Shown here piece by piece: positions 26,197 through 35,748 of a stretch of DNA of 64,000 nucleotides. The position numbers and the translations under genes are program-made. The DNA is from Thiomicrorhabdus sp963677355. GTDB taxonomy: Bacteria > Pseudomonadota > Gammaproteobacteria > Thiomicrospirales > Thiomicrospiraceae. The stretch's first letter is position 1, and every line of letters begins with the position of its first letter. The notes beneath the pieces are model-generated. The model saw only the letters and a list, made by a program, of their open reading frames with translations. It did no database searches and had not been told where the DNA came from. The stretch lies in the NCBI GenBank assembly GCA_963677355.2, contig CAXXXQ010000002.1, positions 682,001 to 746,000 on the forward strand. Reading direction: 5' to 3'.

Positions 26197-26224
26197 ATTA
26201 TAGAGCTATAGGAGAGCTTGTCAA
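26197..26224 (-). promoter_or_regulatory. Sigma-70 promoter of the tRNA-Val/Asp operon
   Basis: Minus strand TTGACA (26219-26224), 16-base spacer, TATAAT (26197-26202): both elements match consensus. The GC-rich ACGCCAC after the -10 is the discriminator type seen at stringently controlled stable-RNA promoters. Confidence 0.85.
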
Positions 26225-26273
26225 TCAAATTTTATGTTTTTTTACAATTTTTTGACGACTATTTGAACCCTTA

Positions 26274-26546
26274 TTAGTTCACAGCTTCTTTAAGAGCCTT
26301 ACCAGCAGTAAACTTAGGAACTTTAGCCGCTGGAATTTGCATTTCAGCACCAGTTTGAGGGTTACGACCAGTACGTGCTGAACGCTCACCAACTTTGAAA
26401 GTACCAAAACCGATGATCGCTACTGAATCACCAGAAGCCATTGCTTTCGTAATTGTCGCAACAGTTGCGTCTAGCGCTTTAGCTGCATCTGCTTTTGTTA
26501 GACCTGCTTCTTCAGCGATTGCACTTACTAATTCAGATTTATTCAT
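26274..26546 (-). CDS. hupB: DNA-binding protein HU
   Basis: 90 residues from the ATG at 26546, chosen over the ATG at 26558 because GGAG lies 7 bases upstream and the product then starts MNKSELVSAIAEEAGL as HU does. The IIGFGTFKVGERSARTGRNPQTG segment (about 43-65) is the beta-arm with the DNA-intercalating Pro. HU compacts the nucleoid as a dimer. The gene follows lon downstream of its own promoter, the lon-hupB order of enteric bacteria. Confidence 0.95.
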   Translation of the reverse strand: MNKSELVSAIAEEAGLTKADAAKALDATVATITKAMASGDSVAIIGFGTFKVGERSARTGRNPQTGAEMQIPAAKVPKFTAGKALKEAVN

Positions 26547-26603
26547 TGTTATCTCCATGAGTATTAATGTAATTCTTTATATCCACCACCTTTGGCACCT
26601 GCA

Positions 26604-26633
26604 TTTATAGCAACCATCGCCGAATGGTGTCAA
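26604..26633 (-). promoter_or_regulatory. Predicted sigma-70 promoter of hupB
   Basis: Minus strand TTGACA (26628-26633) and TATAAA (26604-26609) with an 18-base spacer that carries the inverted repeat ACCAT/ATGGT around six bases, possibly an operator. Confidence 0.65.
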
Positions 26634-26656
26634 GCAAAAAAACGCATTTTTACTAA

Positions 26657-29077
26657 TTAATGTCGATTTGACGCCTTTTCAGGGCTTTTAACCGGGTTTT
26701 CATCAGTATATTTAATGCCTTCAGCGGGCATCTCTAATGGTTTCGGCATCTCTGTCAGAGCGAGTTCAAATACCTCATCAACCCAACGCACCGGATGGAT
26801 ATCCAACTGGTTTTTTACCTCTTCCGGAACGTCGGCCAAATCTCTGACATTATCGTGTGGAATCAGTACGGTCTTGATCCCCCCTCTTAAGGCGGCTAAA
26901 AGCTTCTCTTTTAGACCGCCAATCGGCAACACCTCACCACGCAGGGTAATCTCGCCAGTCATAGCAACATTAGCCTTAACCGGGGTTTGCGTCAATACGG
27001 ATAAAATAGCCGTACAGATGGCAATACCCGCACTTGGACCATCTTTTTTGATAGCGCCTTCCGGGAAATGCAAATGCAAGTCATATTTTTCATGGAAGTC
27101 ATCTGCTAAACCTAGAGTTTCCGAGCGACTTCTGATGACACTCATGGCCGCCTGTACCGATTCCTGCATGACACTACCTAGCTGCCCCGTACTGGATAGT
27201 TTACCCTTACCAGGCATGGCCGTAGCTTCGATACGCAACAAATCCCCACCAACTCGAGTCCATGCAAGACCGGCTACCTGACCGATCCGGTTTTCGGAGT
27301 CAGCCAAGCCGATACGATAACGAGCAACTCCCAGGTACTCTTCCAAATCACCCGGTGTAACTTTGATTTTTTTGCCATCTTGCTTGTCCGTGACAATCTT
27401 AGTCACCGCTTTTCGGCAAATCTTAGCCAGCTCGCGTGCCAGCAATCTGACTCCCGCTTCACGAGTATAGGTCTGAATAATGGCAATAATCGCCTCTTCG
27501 GTGACCTCAAGCTCTCCCGCTTTCAAGCCGTGATCTTTAATGGCTTTAGGCAATAAATGTTGCTGGGCAATATTCAATTTTTCCAGCTCGGTATAACCTG
27601 CCAGATTAATTACTTCCATACGATCCAACAACGCTTCCGGTATATCCATTGAGTTGGAAGTCGCCACAAACATTACGTCAGAAAGATCATAATCAACCTC
27701 TAGATAATGATCATTGAAGGTGTGATTTTGCTCTGGATCCAAGACCTCCAACAGCGCTGAAGCCGGATCGCCACGCATATCACTACTCATCTTGTCGATT
27801 TCATCCAGTAAAAACAGCGGATTTTTAGTGCCGGCCGAATGCATCTTCTGGATTATCTTTCCAGGCAATGCACCGATATAAGTTTTACGGTGGCCTCGAA
27901 TCTCAGCCTCATCGCGCACACCGCCTAATGCCATACGTACATATTTACGATTGGTCGCCTCTGCGATCGATTTCGCTAACGAGGTCTTACCAACACCAGG
28001 AGGTCCGACTAGACAAAGAATCGGCCCTTTCATTTTGCGAACTCGCTTTTGAACGGCCAAATATTCGATAATACGCTCTTTAACCTTTTCAAGCCCATAA
28101 TGCTGAGCATTTAAGACGTCTTCCGCCTTATGCAAGTCTTTAGAGGTGCGGCTACGTTTTTTCCAAGGAATGTCCAACAACCAGTCCAAGTAATTTCTGA
28201 CAACGGTTGCTTCAGAAGATTGCGCCGGCATCATTTTCAGTTTTTTTAATTCGGAATTAGCTTTCTTTTTCGCCTCTTCTGTCAAGCCGGCTTGCTCGAT
28301 ACGTTCGGAAAGCTCGTCAAATTCATTGACCGCCCCTTCTTCACCACCTGCCAATTCAGTATGAATCGCCTTAATCTTTTCATTCAGATAATACTCTCGC
28401 TGAGTTTTATCCATCTGTTTTTTGACGCGACTGGTAATACGTTTCTCGGATTCAAGCATTTCGATTTCGGTTTCCACCATCGCCAAGACACGTTCTAAAC
28501 GCTCAGTGGTTGAAGTCAGCTCCAGAAGAGCCTGTTTCTCAGCCACAGAAAGCTTAAGGTTAGCGGAGATAATGTCCACCATTCGATCCGGGTTCGTTTC
28601 TTTTTGAACAGAGGCCTTAACCTCGGATGGCACCTTCTTCTTCAAATCTGCAAAAAACGTAAAACGTTCCGCTAGGGTACGAACCAGAACCGGTTGATCC
28701 GATTCGTTTTCCTCGGGGCTCTCTATCTCACTGATATCACCGACCAATACACTATGATCTTCACTTAAACTTAATAAATTAAAGCGCTGGACCCCTTCAA
28801 CCAAGACTTTTACCGTACCATCAGGCAATTTCAACAGTTGCAAAATATTTGCCATGGTTCCGACTGTGTAAAGATCTTCCAGCGACGGAACATCCAGCTC
28901 CGCACTTTTCTGGGTCACTAAAAATATTTGTTTGTCACCATTCATCGCCTCATTTAGCGCTTGAATAGATTTTTCTCTGCCTACAAACAGAGGCATGACA
29001 TTGCCAGGAAATACCACTACATCTCTCAGCGGCAGAACCAATACATTCATCTTCATACTTAATTGATCGATATCCAT
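26657..29077 (-). CDS. lon: ATP-dependent protease Lon
   Basis: 806 residues from the ATG at 29077, preceded by GAAGGGA; the frame is open from a TTG four codons earlier. Degrades damaged and regulatory proteins in the cytoplasm. LON substrate-binding domain about 10-200, AAA+ module with GPPGVGKTSLAKS (about 355-367) and Walker B LFLLDEIDKM, and a C-terminal peptidase domain with catalytic Ser in KDGPSAGIAICTA and Lys in GGLKEKLLAALRGG. Last of the clp-lon series, followed by hupB. Confidence 0.97.
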   Translation of the reverse strand: MDIDQLSMKMNVLVLPLRDVVVFPGNVMPLFVGREKSIQALNEAMNGDKQIFLVTQKSAELDVPSLEDLYTVGTMANILQLLKLPDGTVKVLVEGVQRFNLLSLSEDHSVLVGDISEIESPEENESDQPVLVRTLAERFTFFADLKKKVPSEVKASVQKETNPDRMVDIISANLKLSVAEKQALLELTSTTERLERVLAMVETEIEMLESEKRITSRVKKQMDKTQREYYLNEKIKAIHTELAGGEEGAVNEFDELSERIEQAGLTEEAKKKANSELKKLKMMPAQSSEATVVRNYLDWLLDIPWKKRSRTSKDLHKAEDVLNAQHYGLEKVKERIIEYLAVQKRVRKMKGPILCLVGPPGVGKTSLAKSIAEATNRKYVRMALGGVRDEAEIRGHRKTYIGALPGKIIQKMHSAGTKNPLFLLDEIDKMSSDMRGDPASALLEVLDPEQNHTFNDHYLEVDYDLSDVMFVATSNSMDIPEALLDRMEVINLAGYTELEKLNIAQQHLLPKAIKDHGLKAGELEVTEEAIIAIIQTYTREAGVRLLARELAKICRKAVTKIVTDKQDGKKIKVTPGDLEEYLGVARYRIGLADSENRIGQVAGLAWTRVGGDLLRIEATAMPGKGKLSSTGQLGSVMQESVQAAMSVIRSRSETLGLADDFHEKYDLHLHFPEGAIKKDGPSAGIAICTAILSVLTQTPVKANVAMTGEITLRGEVLPIGGLKEKLLAALRGGIKTVLIPHDNVRDLADVPEEVKNQLDIHPVRWVDEVFELALTEMPKPLEMPAEGIKYTDENPVKSPEKASNRH

Positions 29078-29107
29078 TTTTCCCTTCAATAAGGCAATTT
29101 ATACCTT

Positions 29108-29132
29108 TAAAAAACCCAGCATATAGCTGGGT
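29108..29132 (-). terminator. Terminator between clpX and lon
   Basis: Minus strand ACCCAGC and GCTGGGT around TATAT, then TTTTTAAA. It separates clpPX from lon. Confidence 0.8.
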
Positions 29133-29192
29133 CAAAACATAAGATTGCAAAACATTTATCAGTTAATGATTGTTTTACTGTTTTAGACAACG

Positions 29193-30455
29193 CTATTCAC
29201 TCGATGCTTTTTTAGCGGCCTCATCTTCTTGATAAACCAGCAACGGTGTTTTCTTACCTTGTATCACTGACTTGTTAATAACGACCTTTTCGACATTTTT
29301 CAAGCTTGGCAAGTCATACATCGTATCAAGCAATAATTGCTCCATGATCGAACGCAGTCCGCGAGCCCCGGTTTTCCTTTCGATTGCCAGCTTGGCGATC
29401 TCAAGTAAAGCGTCTTTTCTGAATTGAAGTTCAGCCCCTTCCAGCTCAAACATTTTTTGGAACTGTTTAACCAAAGCATTCTTCGGTTCTGTCAAAATCT
29501 GCACTAAAGCTTCCTCATCCAACTCCTCTAAAGAGGCAATCATTGGCAGACGCCCGACAAATTCAGGGATCAAACCAAACTTAACCAAGTCTTCCGGTTC
29601 GATTTTATTGAATTTTTCAGTAATACTCAGCTTAGTCTCAGCCGTTTTAACTTCTGCCGAGAAACCGATGCCGACATCTGTTTCTGTTCTCTGCTCGATG
29701 ATTTTGTCCAAGCCCTCAAAAGCACCACCGACAATAAACAGGATTTTAGAAGTATCCACCTGAATCATGTCTTGATTAGGATGTTTACGACCACCCTGTG
29801 GCGGCACGGATGCCATCGTACCTTCAACCAGTTTCAACAGTGCCTGCTGAACACCTTCTCCGGATACGTCACGGGTGATCGAAGGATTTTCCGATTTACG
29901 AGTAATCTTGTCGATTTCATCGATATAAATAATGCCTCGCTCCGCTTTTTCCGGGTCGTTATCGCAACGCTGTAGCAATTTCAAGACAATACTTTCAACA
30001 TCCTCACCAACATAACCGGCTTCGGTCAAAGTGGTAGCATCGGCAATGGCAAAAGGCACATCCAACAGGCGCGCCAACGTTTGAGCCAACAAAGTTTTCC
30101 CTGAACCGGTTGGTCCGATCAATAGGATATTACTCTTGGTCAATTCGACATCGTCTTTCATGTGAGCGTTTTGTAGACGCTTATAGTGGTTATAGACCGC
30201 TACCGAAAGCACCTTTTTAGCCTTTTGCTGACCGATAACATAATCATCCAAAATCGCACTGATCTCATGTGGAGTAGGAAGATTCTCCAGCTCGAATTGG
30301 CTAATATCTTCTTCGCCAAACTCATCTCGAAGAATATCGTTACAAAGCTCTACACACTCATCACAAATGTAGACCGAAGGACCGGCAATTAGCTTTCTTA
30401 CTTCGTCTTGCCCTTTCCCGCAAAAAGAACAATATAGTGTTTTATCTTCACTCAT
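29193..30455 (-). CDS. clpX: ClpX, unfoldase subunit of ClpXP
   Basis: 420 residues. The N-terminal zinc domain has Cys9, Cys12, Cys31 and Cys34, then the AAA+ module with GPTGSGKTLLAQ (about 111-122), Walker B IIYIDEIDKI, the pore loop GYVGEDVE and sensor region GARGLRSI. The IGF-type ClpP-binding loop reads IGFSAE with a VGIGF lead. It unfolds tagged proteins and threads them into ClpP, encoded 10 bases upstream. Promoter is expected before clpP or tig. Confidence 0.97.
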   Translation of the reverse strand: MSEDKTLYCSFCGKGQDEVRKLIAGPSVYICDECVELCNDILRDEFGEEDISQFELENLPTPHEISAILDDYVIGQQKAKKVLSVAVYNHYKRLQNAHMKDDVELTKSNILLIGPTGSGKTLLAQTLARLLDVPFAIADATTLTEAGYVGEDVESIVLKLLQRCDNDPEKAERGIIYIDEIDKITRKSENPSITRDVSGEGVQQALLKLVEGTMASVPPQGGRKHPNQDMIQVDTSKILFIVGGAFEGLDKIIEQRTETDVGIGFSAEVKTAETKLSITEKFNKIEPEDLVKFGLIPEFVGRLPMIASLEELDEEALVQILTEPKNALVKQFQKMFELEGAELQFRKDALLEIAKLAIERKTGARGLRSIMEQLLLDTMYDLPSLKNVEKVVINKSVIQGKKTPLLVYQEDEAAKKASSE

Positions 30456-30465
30456 CTATACAACC

Positions 30466-31065
30466 TTAACGTTGAGTCAGTACTTTATCGATTAAACCAT
30501 ATTCACAAGCTTCATCAGCGCTCATGAAATTATCACGATCGGTATCTCGTTCAATAGTCGCCATATCCTGACCGGTGTGATCCGCAAGTGCTCGGTTTAG
30601 CTTCTCTTTGATCTGTAAAATTTCCTGAGCATGGATTTGAATATCGCTCGCTTGTCCCTGGAAACCACCTAAAGGTTGATGGATCATCACTCTGGAGTTA
30701 GGCAAGGCAAAACGTTTGCCTTTGGCACCGGCCGACAACAAAAAAGACCCCATACTGGCCGCTTGACCAATACACATGGTGCTGACATCCGGTTTAATAA
30801 AGCGCATGGTATCGTAAATCGCCATCCCTGCTGTGACACTACCACCAGGAGAGTTGATATATAGGTGAATATCCTTCTCCGGGTTTTCCGACTCCAAAAA
30901 CAGCATCTGTGCAACAATCAGATTGGCCATATGATCTTCAACCTGCCCGACCAAAAAAATCACTCGCTCTTTTAAAAGTCTTGAATAAATATCGTAAGAA
31001 CGCTCCCCACGGCTGGTTTGCTCAATAACCATCGGGATTAGCGCGTTTTGAATTGTGTCATTCAT
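30466..31065 (-). CDS. clpP: ClpP, protease subunit of ClpXP
   Basis: 199 residues, serine peptidase forming a tetradecameric barrel. Catalytic Ser104 is in GQAASMGSF and His129 in RVMIHQPLGG, with the Asp in a DRDNFMSADEA context near residue 178. NSPGGSVTAGMAIYDTM is the oxyanion region. A short propeptide is probably removed. Lies between tig and clpX in the conserved tig-clpP-clpX-lon series. Confidence 0.97.
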   Translation of the reverse strand: MNDTIQNALIPMVIEQTSRGERSYDIYSRLLKERVIFLVGQVEDHMANLIVAQMLFLESENPEKDIHLYINSPGGSVTAGMAIYDTMRFIKPDVSTMCIGQAASMGSFLLSAGAKGKRFALPNSRVMIHQPLGGFQGQASDIQIHAQEILQIKEKLNRALADHTGQDMATIERDTDRDNFMSADEACEYGLIDKVLTQR

Positions 31066-31159
31066 ATTTTTCTGCTTTATTATTTCGTTTTACTTTTGGA
31101 TTACACCAAACTTCATCTATCTTTGGTTTTAACCAGTATCTTAGCTTTTTCTGAGCCAA

Positions 31160-31211
31160 AAAAAAACTTAACCCCGAACACAAATCGTAATTTTATGTTC
31201 AGGGTTAAGTT
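31160..31211 (-). terminator. Terminator after tig
   Basis: Minus strand AACTTAACCCTGAACA pairs with TGTTCGGGGTTAAGTT (one mismatch) around a 15-base loop, then nine T. A long, strong hairpin separating tig from clpPX. Confidence 0.85.
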
Positions 31212-31253
31212 TTAGCGGTTTAATCGCGTTATCAGCTAACGCAATAAACAGTT

Positions 31254-32567
31254 TTACATCTGCTGACCAACAACTTCGTCAAACGATTTCTTAACTGTTT
31301 TAACCTTAGCTTCATCCATGATCTTCTGCGCCACTTTACCTTCAACAAGAATTGCGCGAATTTCTGAACGTGCACCCGGGTTTTTAGCATACCACTCAAT
31401 TACTTCTTGAGGATCTTCATAAGATGAAGCCTGCTCGGCAATATAAGCTTCCACTTCATCGTTTGAAGCTTCGAAGTTATTCGCTTTGATGATATCACCT
31501 AACACTAAACCTAGTGTTACACGGTCATTTGCTTCGTTCTCGAAATGGCTGGCTTCAATACTGATATCTTCCGCTTTCATGCCTTGCTGCTGCATAGACT
31601 GAACAGCACGGTCCATCAAGTTTTTAACTTCCTGGTCAACCAAAGATTTAGGAAGCTGAACATCAACGATATCTTTCAACGCTTCCAAAGCCGCATTGCG
31701 GTTTTTAGATTCAACGGCACGGTTAAGCTCTTTTTCCATGCTGTCCTTGATCTCTTTAACCAATGCTTCTTCAGTACCTTCTTCTACACCGAATGACTTA
31801 ACAAAGTCTTCGTCAACTTCAGGTAGTTGCTTAGTAGAGATAGAGTGAACGGTCACGTCGAATGTCGCCGCTTTACCTTTTAGGTTTTCAGCATGGTATT
31901 CTTCCGGGAAGCTAACTTCGATAGTCTTCTCTTCACCTTTCTTCATACCGATGATGCCGTCTTCAAAACCAGGAATCATACGACCGGAACCTAGTTCAAG
32001 AGGAACGTTCTCAGCTGAACCACCTTCAAATGCTTCACCGTCAACTTTACCTACGAAATCGATGATAACCTGCTCACCTTTCTTCGCTTTCTTAGCAGCG
32101 CTCTTAGAAGGTTTCCAAGCCATACGCTGTTCACGTAAACGATCAATCATGCTAGTAACATCTTTGTCTGTTACAGCTGATTCGATCTTCTCTAACTTGA
32201 TACCACCAAATTCCGGGATTGCAATTTCAGGATAAGTTTCGAAACGTGCAGTGAAAGTCACGTTACCGTCTTTATCGTCCAGATTATCGAACATTGGGTA
32301 ACCAGCAACCTGCAAACCTTCTTGCTCGACCGCATCATAGAATGCTTTCTGTAAAGCTTCACCCATCACTTCTTGGTGAACCTGAGCACCATGACGTTGT
32401 TTGACTACGTTAAGAGGCACTTTACCAGGACGGAAACCGTCCATTTTTACGTTACGACGAATTTCGTTTAAACGCTTTTCTACATCTGCATTTAGGTTAG
32501 CAGATGGAAACGTTACCGTCATTTTGTGTTCAAGACCTTGTTCTGGTTTTTCTACAGTTACTTGCAT
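31254..32567 (-). CDS. tig: Trigger factor
   Basis: 437 residues. Ribosome-bound chaperone and prolyl isomerase. The ribosome-docking loop GFRPGKVPLNVVKQRHG lies at about 45-61. The FKBP-type domain (about 155-245) includes GEQVIIDFVGKVDGEAFEGG and PGFEDGIIGMKKGEEK, and a helical C-terminal cradle follows. Starts MQVTVEKPEQGLEHKM. First gene of the protein quality-control cluster. Confidence 0.97.
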   Translation of the reverse strand: MQVTVEKPEQGLEHKMTVTFPSANLNADVEKRLNEIRRNVKMDGFRPGKVPLNVVKQRHGAQVHQEVMGEALQKAFYDAVEQEGLQVAGYPMFDNLDDKDGNVTFTARFETYPEIAIPEFGGIKLEKIESAVTDKDVTSMIDRLREQRMAWKPSKSAAKKAKKGEQVIIDFVGKVDGEAFEGGSAENVPLELGSGRMIPGFEDGIIGMKKGEEKTIEVSFPEEYHAENLKGKAATFDVTVHSISTKQLPEVDEDFVKSFGVEEGTEEALVKEIKDSMEKELNRAVESKNRNAALEALKDIVDVQLPKSLVDQEVKNLMDRAVQSMQQQGMKAEDISIEASHFENEANDRVTLGLVLGDIIKANNFEASNDEVEAYIAEQASSYEDPQEVIEWYAKNPGARSEIRAILVEGKVAQKIMDEAKVKTVKKSFDEVVGQQM

Positions 32568-32894
32568 TGTTAAATCTCAAAGTTCGATGTTTGGTTTATT
32601 TAGCTAATGCCGAGCAAAACAATTTGACAAGCACTAACCCTAAAAATTTAGAGACCGGATTATACTTTTTTAGAGCTGAAAATTAAAGCAAAACTAATAA
32701 AAACCTGTAAAAACAATAACAAAACAACTTTAACGGTGGTATTTCTACGCTATTTTGTTGTTAAAGAATGAAAAACTGTTAGAATTTCTGACCAAAATAC
32801 GGGCGTAAATTTTCTTGCCAACACGGACATCTGTTTAAGCAGCTTCAACGCTCTCACTATTTAGAATTTCAAAATTAAGATAAGGAATACAATT

Positions 32895-33098
32895 ATGGTA
32901 ATTGAAAAAGCCGTTATGCTGGTAGCAGGAACAATGGTTCTAGGCAGCACATTATTGAGCGTTTACCACGCTCCGGAATGGTTATATTTGACAGGGTTCG
33001 TCGGTGCAAACTTGATCTTCTCCGGTCTGACCGGTTTCTGCCCAATGGTTAAAATCCTGCGCAAATTCGGCCTGAAACACGGATTGGCTTTTAAATAA
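32895..33098 (+). CDS. Small DUF2892 (YgaP-type) membrane protein
   Basis: 67 residues, two membrane helices (about 5-22 and 29-50) with the family's RxxxxxxG-like spacing and the ending FSGLTGFCPMVKILRKFGLK; the GFCP motif is typical of DUF2892. These proteins are found alone or fused to rhodanese domains (YgaP) in sulfur-handling bacteria. AAGGAA precedes the ATG. Monocistronic, convergent with the ABC-F gene. Function unknown. Confidence 0.8.
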   Translation: MVIEKAVMLVAGTMVLGSTLLSVYHAPEWLYLTGFVGANLIFSGLTGFCPMVKILRKFGLKHGLAFK

Positions 33099-33110
33099 TC
33101 CGTAAAGCAA

Positions 33111-33130
33111 TAACCCCGGCTCCGGGGTTA
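33111..33130 (+). terminator. Terminator between DUF2892 gene and ABC-F gene
   Basis: TAACCCCGG/CCGGGGTTA palindrome followed by TTCACTTTT. It covers the ABC-F stop codon and can act on both convergent transcripts. Confidence 0.65.
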
Positions 33131-35029
33131 TTCACTTTTAATCAATTCAATCTCTTCTTCCAGCTCCAACCAGCGCTCTTCAAGCATTTCGATTTCAGCA
33201 CTACAAGTCGATTCATTTTTTAAGCAATCTGCTAACTTATCTTTATTCTCGTCGTTATACAGCGATTCGTCTTCCATCAAGCTGTGATAACTGGCCAAAT
33301 CCGACTGTAAAACCTGCAAACGTTTTTCGATTTTTTGAATCTCTTTTTGAAACGGTCTGATTTTCGCTTCAAGCTGTTTTCTTTGCTGCGCACTTTGTTG
33401 ACGAGCCTGCTTCTTGGAAACCACCTCTTTTACTGGCTTATCCTGTTCTTGCAGGGCTTTGACCGCTTTCAACTGCTGTTGCAGATAACTATCCAGATCA
33501 CCGTGAATATTGGTCACTTTAGCTTGATGCACCCACCAAAACTGATCCGAAATACTGGCAAGTAGATGCTTATCATGAGTCACCAAAATAATCGCACCGC
33601 TGAACTCTTGAATAGCCATATCCAAGGCATCTCGCGTTTCCATATCAAGATGGTTAGTCGGCTCATCCAAAATAATCAAATTCGGTTTCTGAAAAACAAT
33701 CAATGCCAACGCCAAACGCGCTTTCTCACCACCGGAAAAGGTCTTGATCGCCTCCAAGCATTGATTGTTTGAAAACCCGAATTGCCCTAAAAAATCACGC
33801 GCTTCCTGATCACTCGGCTGCGTTTCTTGCGCTAACATATGTTGCAACGGACTATGCTCCAACGTCAGCGATTCCAATTGATGCTGGGCAAAATAGCCGA
33901 TCTTAACGCCTTTACTGACCACCACTCTACCGGATTGCGGTTTCAACTCACCCACCAGCTGTTTTAATAGCGTAGTTTTACCGGAACCGTTTACGCCGAC
34001 CAAACCAATTCGATCGCCCTTTCTAAGCACCAAATCGATTTGATCAAGAATCTGCTTATCGGAATAGGCAAAACTCAACTGCTCAACACTCATCATCGGG
34101 TCGGGTTGGTGATCAGGCTCTGGAAAACGAAATTGAAAAGGATTAGTTGCCTGCACAGCAGCAACCTGCTCCATACGCTCCAAAGCTTTAACGCGGCTTT
34201 GAGCTTGCTTGGCTTTACTCGCTTTGGCCTTGAAGCGTTCGATAAAGCTCTTCAAGTGCTGCATCTGTTGTTTTTGCTTGTCATGCAACGCTTGCTGTTG
34301 CATCAACTGCTCATTACGCTGACGTTCGAAGGCTGCAAAGTTACCGGAATAATAATAGATTTTCTGATTATGAATATGTGCAATTCCTTGCACCACCTGA
34401 TCAAGGAAATCGCGGTCATGCGAAATAACCAGAACCGCTCCGGGATAGGATTTTAACCACTGTTCCAGCCAGGTGACCGCTTCGATATCCAAATGGTTAG
34501 TCGGCTCATCAAGCAGCAACAGATCAGATCTCTGCATCAATGCTCTAGCCAACTTCAAGCGAACCTGCCAACCGCCGGAAAACTCATTGATTCTTTTTGT
34601 GAATGCCTCTTCGGCAAAGCCGAGACCGTATAGCAGCTGTTTGGCACTGTTCGGCACATTGAAACCGGAGATTTTATCCAATTCATCATAAGCCTTAACC
34701 AGACCATCATGATCGCCAGCCAATTCGCAGCGTTTAATCTTCTCTTGGCATTCCGCATAAGCGGAATCACCGTAACAGACGTACTCCAATACATCAGCTT
34801 GAGCGGAAGCTATCTCCTGTTCAACACAGCCAATCAGCCAATTGGCAGGTAGGGTTAGCTGACCGGACTCTATCGGCACCTCATTTTGAATAGCCTTGAA
34901 CAGTGTGGTCTTACCGACACCATTTTGACCAACCAGTCCGATTTTTTGCCCGGGATGAATAGTGAGACTGGCCGCATCAAGCAGTTGCTTGGTACCAGCT
35001 CGAATAGAGAGACTTTGAAGCGCTAACAC
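33128..35029 (-). CDS. ABC-F family ATPase, YheS-like
   Basis: 633 residues, two ABC domains and no membrane segment. First domain GQNGVGKTTLF, FSGGWQVRLKLARAL, LLLDEPTNHLD. A charged, Gln-rich interdomain linker (about 235-285) has the ABC-F position. Second domain GVNGSGKTTLLK, FSGGEKARLALAL, LIILDEPTNHLD. A C-terminal coiled coil (about 535-630) follows. ABC-F proteins act on the ribosome. The NEFSGGW signature and C-terminal helix pair fit the YheS subgroup. It ends the lolC/E-lolD transcript (6-base gap). Confidence 0.9.
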   Translation of the reverse strand: MLALQSLSIRAGTKQLLDAASLTIHPGQKIGLVGQNGVGKTTLFKAIQNEVPIESGQLTLPANWLIGCVEQEIASAQADVLEYVCYGDSAYAECQEKIKRCELAGDHDGLVKAYDELDKISGFNVPNSAKQLLYGLGFAEEAFTKRINEFSGGWQVRLKLARALMQRSDLLLLDEPTNHLDIEAVTWLEQWLKSYPGAVLVISHDRDFLDQVVQGIAHIHNQKIYYYSGNFAAFERQRNEQLMQQQALHDKQKQQMQHLKSFIERFKAKASKAKQAQSRVKALERMEQVAAVQATNPFQFRFPEPDHQPDPMMSVEQLSFAYSDKQILDQIDLVLRKGDRIGLVGVNGSGKTTLLKQLVGELKPQSGRVVVSKGVKIGYFAQHQLESLTLEHSPLQHMLAQETQPSDQEARDFLGQFGFSNNQCLEAIKTFSGGEKARLALALIVFQKPNLIILDEPTNHLDMETRDALDMAIQEFSGAIILVTHDKHLLASISDQFWWVHQAKVTNIHGDLDSYLQQQLKAVKALQEQDKPVKEVVSKKQARQQSAQQRKQLEAKIRPFQKEIQKIEKRLQVLQSDLASYHSLMEDESLYNDENKDKLADCLKNESTCSAEIEMLEERWLELEEEIELIKSE

Positions 35030-35034
35030 AATAA

Positions 35035-35748
35035 TTAAATCTGATTTTCGACCAATTGGCCGTCGAGCATCTTAACCTGACGATCCATTTTGTTAGCCAA
35101 CTCCTGATCATGGGTCACAATCAACAGCGCGGTATCAAATTCCGTATTCAGTTTCACCAGCAGATTAAACACCTGATCTGCTGAAGCAGAATCCAAATTC
35201 CCCGTCGGTTCATCGGCAAGAATGCAGCTCGGTTCGGTTATCAGCGCTCTGGCGATAGCGACACGCTGCCTTTCCCCTCCGGAAAGCTCACTCGGCTTGT
35301 GACTGATCCGATTTTCCAAACCGACTTTTTGTAGCAATGCTTTCGCTTTTTCAGCAGCCTTACGCTTACTGACACGGCGTACCTGTAGCGGCATCATCAC
35401 ATTTTCCAAAGCGGTCAACTCCGAGAAAAGATGGTGGAACTGATAAACAAAGCCCATATACTGATTTCGCAAACGTCCCCTTTCAACATCACTCTGCTGG
35501 GAAAAAGCCTTACCGTTCAGCTCGACCGTACCTTCGGTAGGCGAATCCAAACCTGCCAACAGGTGTAGCAAAGTACTTTTCCCGGAACCGGAAGCACCGA
35601 TAATCGCTACCTTTTCTCCTGCTCGTAACTCAAAGTCCAAACCGGAAAAAACATTCGTGCTGATATCCCCTTCACTATAGGTTTTACCAATCCCACTGGC
35701 TTGCAACACAGTAGCCTGCGAGTCCTGCGTCAAGATTTCATTATTCAT
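35035..35748 (-). CDS. lolD: Lipoprotein-releasing system ATPase LolD
   Basis: 237 residues. GASGSGKSTLLHLLAGLD (about 50-67), the LolD-specific MGFVYQFHHLFSELTALENVMMP region, LSGGERQRVAIARAL and ILADEPTGNLD. Energises extraction of lipoproteins from the inner membrane to LolA. The ATG overlaps the permease stop by 8 bases. The N-terminal extension of about 20 residues is normal. Confidence 0.95.
   Translation of the reverse strand: MNNEILTQDSQATVLQASGIGKTYSEGDISTNVFSGLDFELRAGEKVAIIGASGSGKSTLLHLLAGLDSPTEGTVELNGKAFSQQSDVERGRLRNQYMGFVYQFHHLFSELTALENVMMPLQVRRVSKRKAAEKAKALLQKVGLENRISHKPSELSGGERQRVAIARALITEPSCILADEPTGNLDSASADQVFNLLVKLNTEFDTALLIVTHDQELANKMDRQVKMLDGQLVENQI

Noticed and set aside
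26715..27281. 188-codon plus-strand open frame opposite lon
   Set aside because: Lies entirely over the conserved Lon peptidase domain and has a Ser/Pro-biased composition typical of antisense frames.
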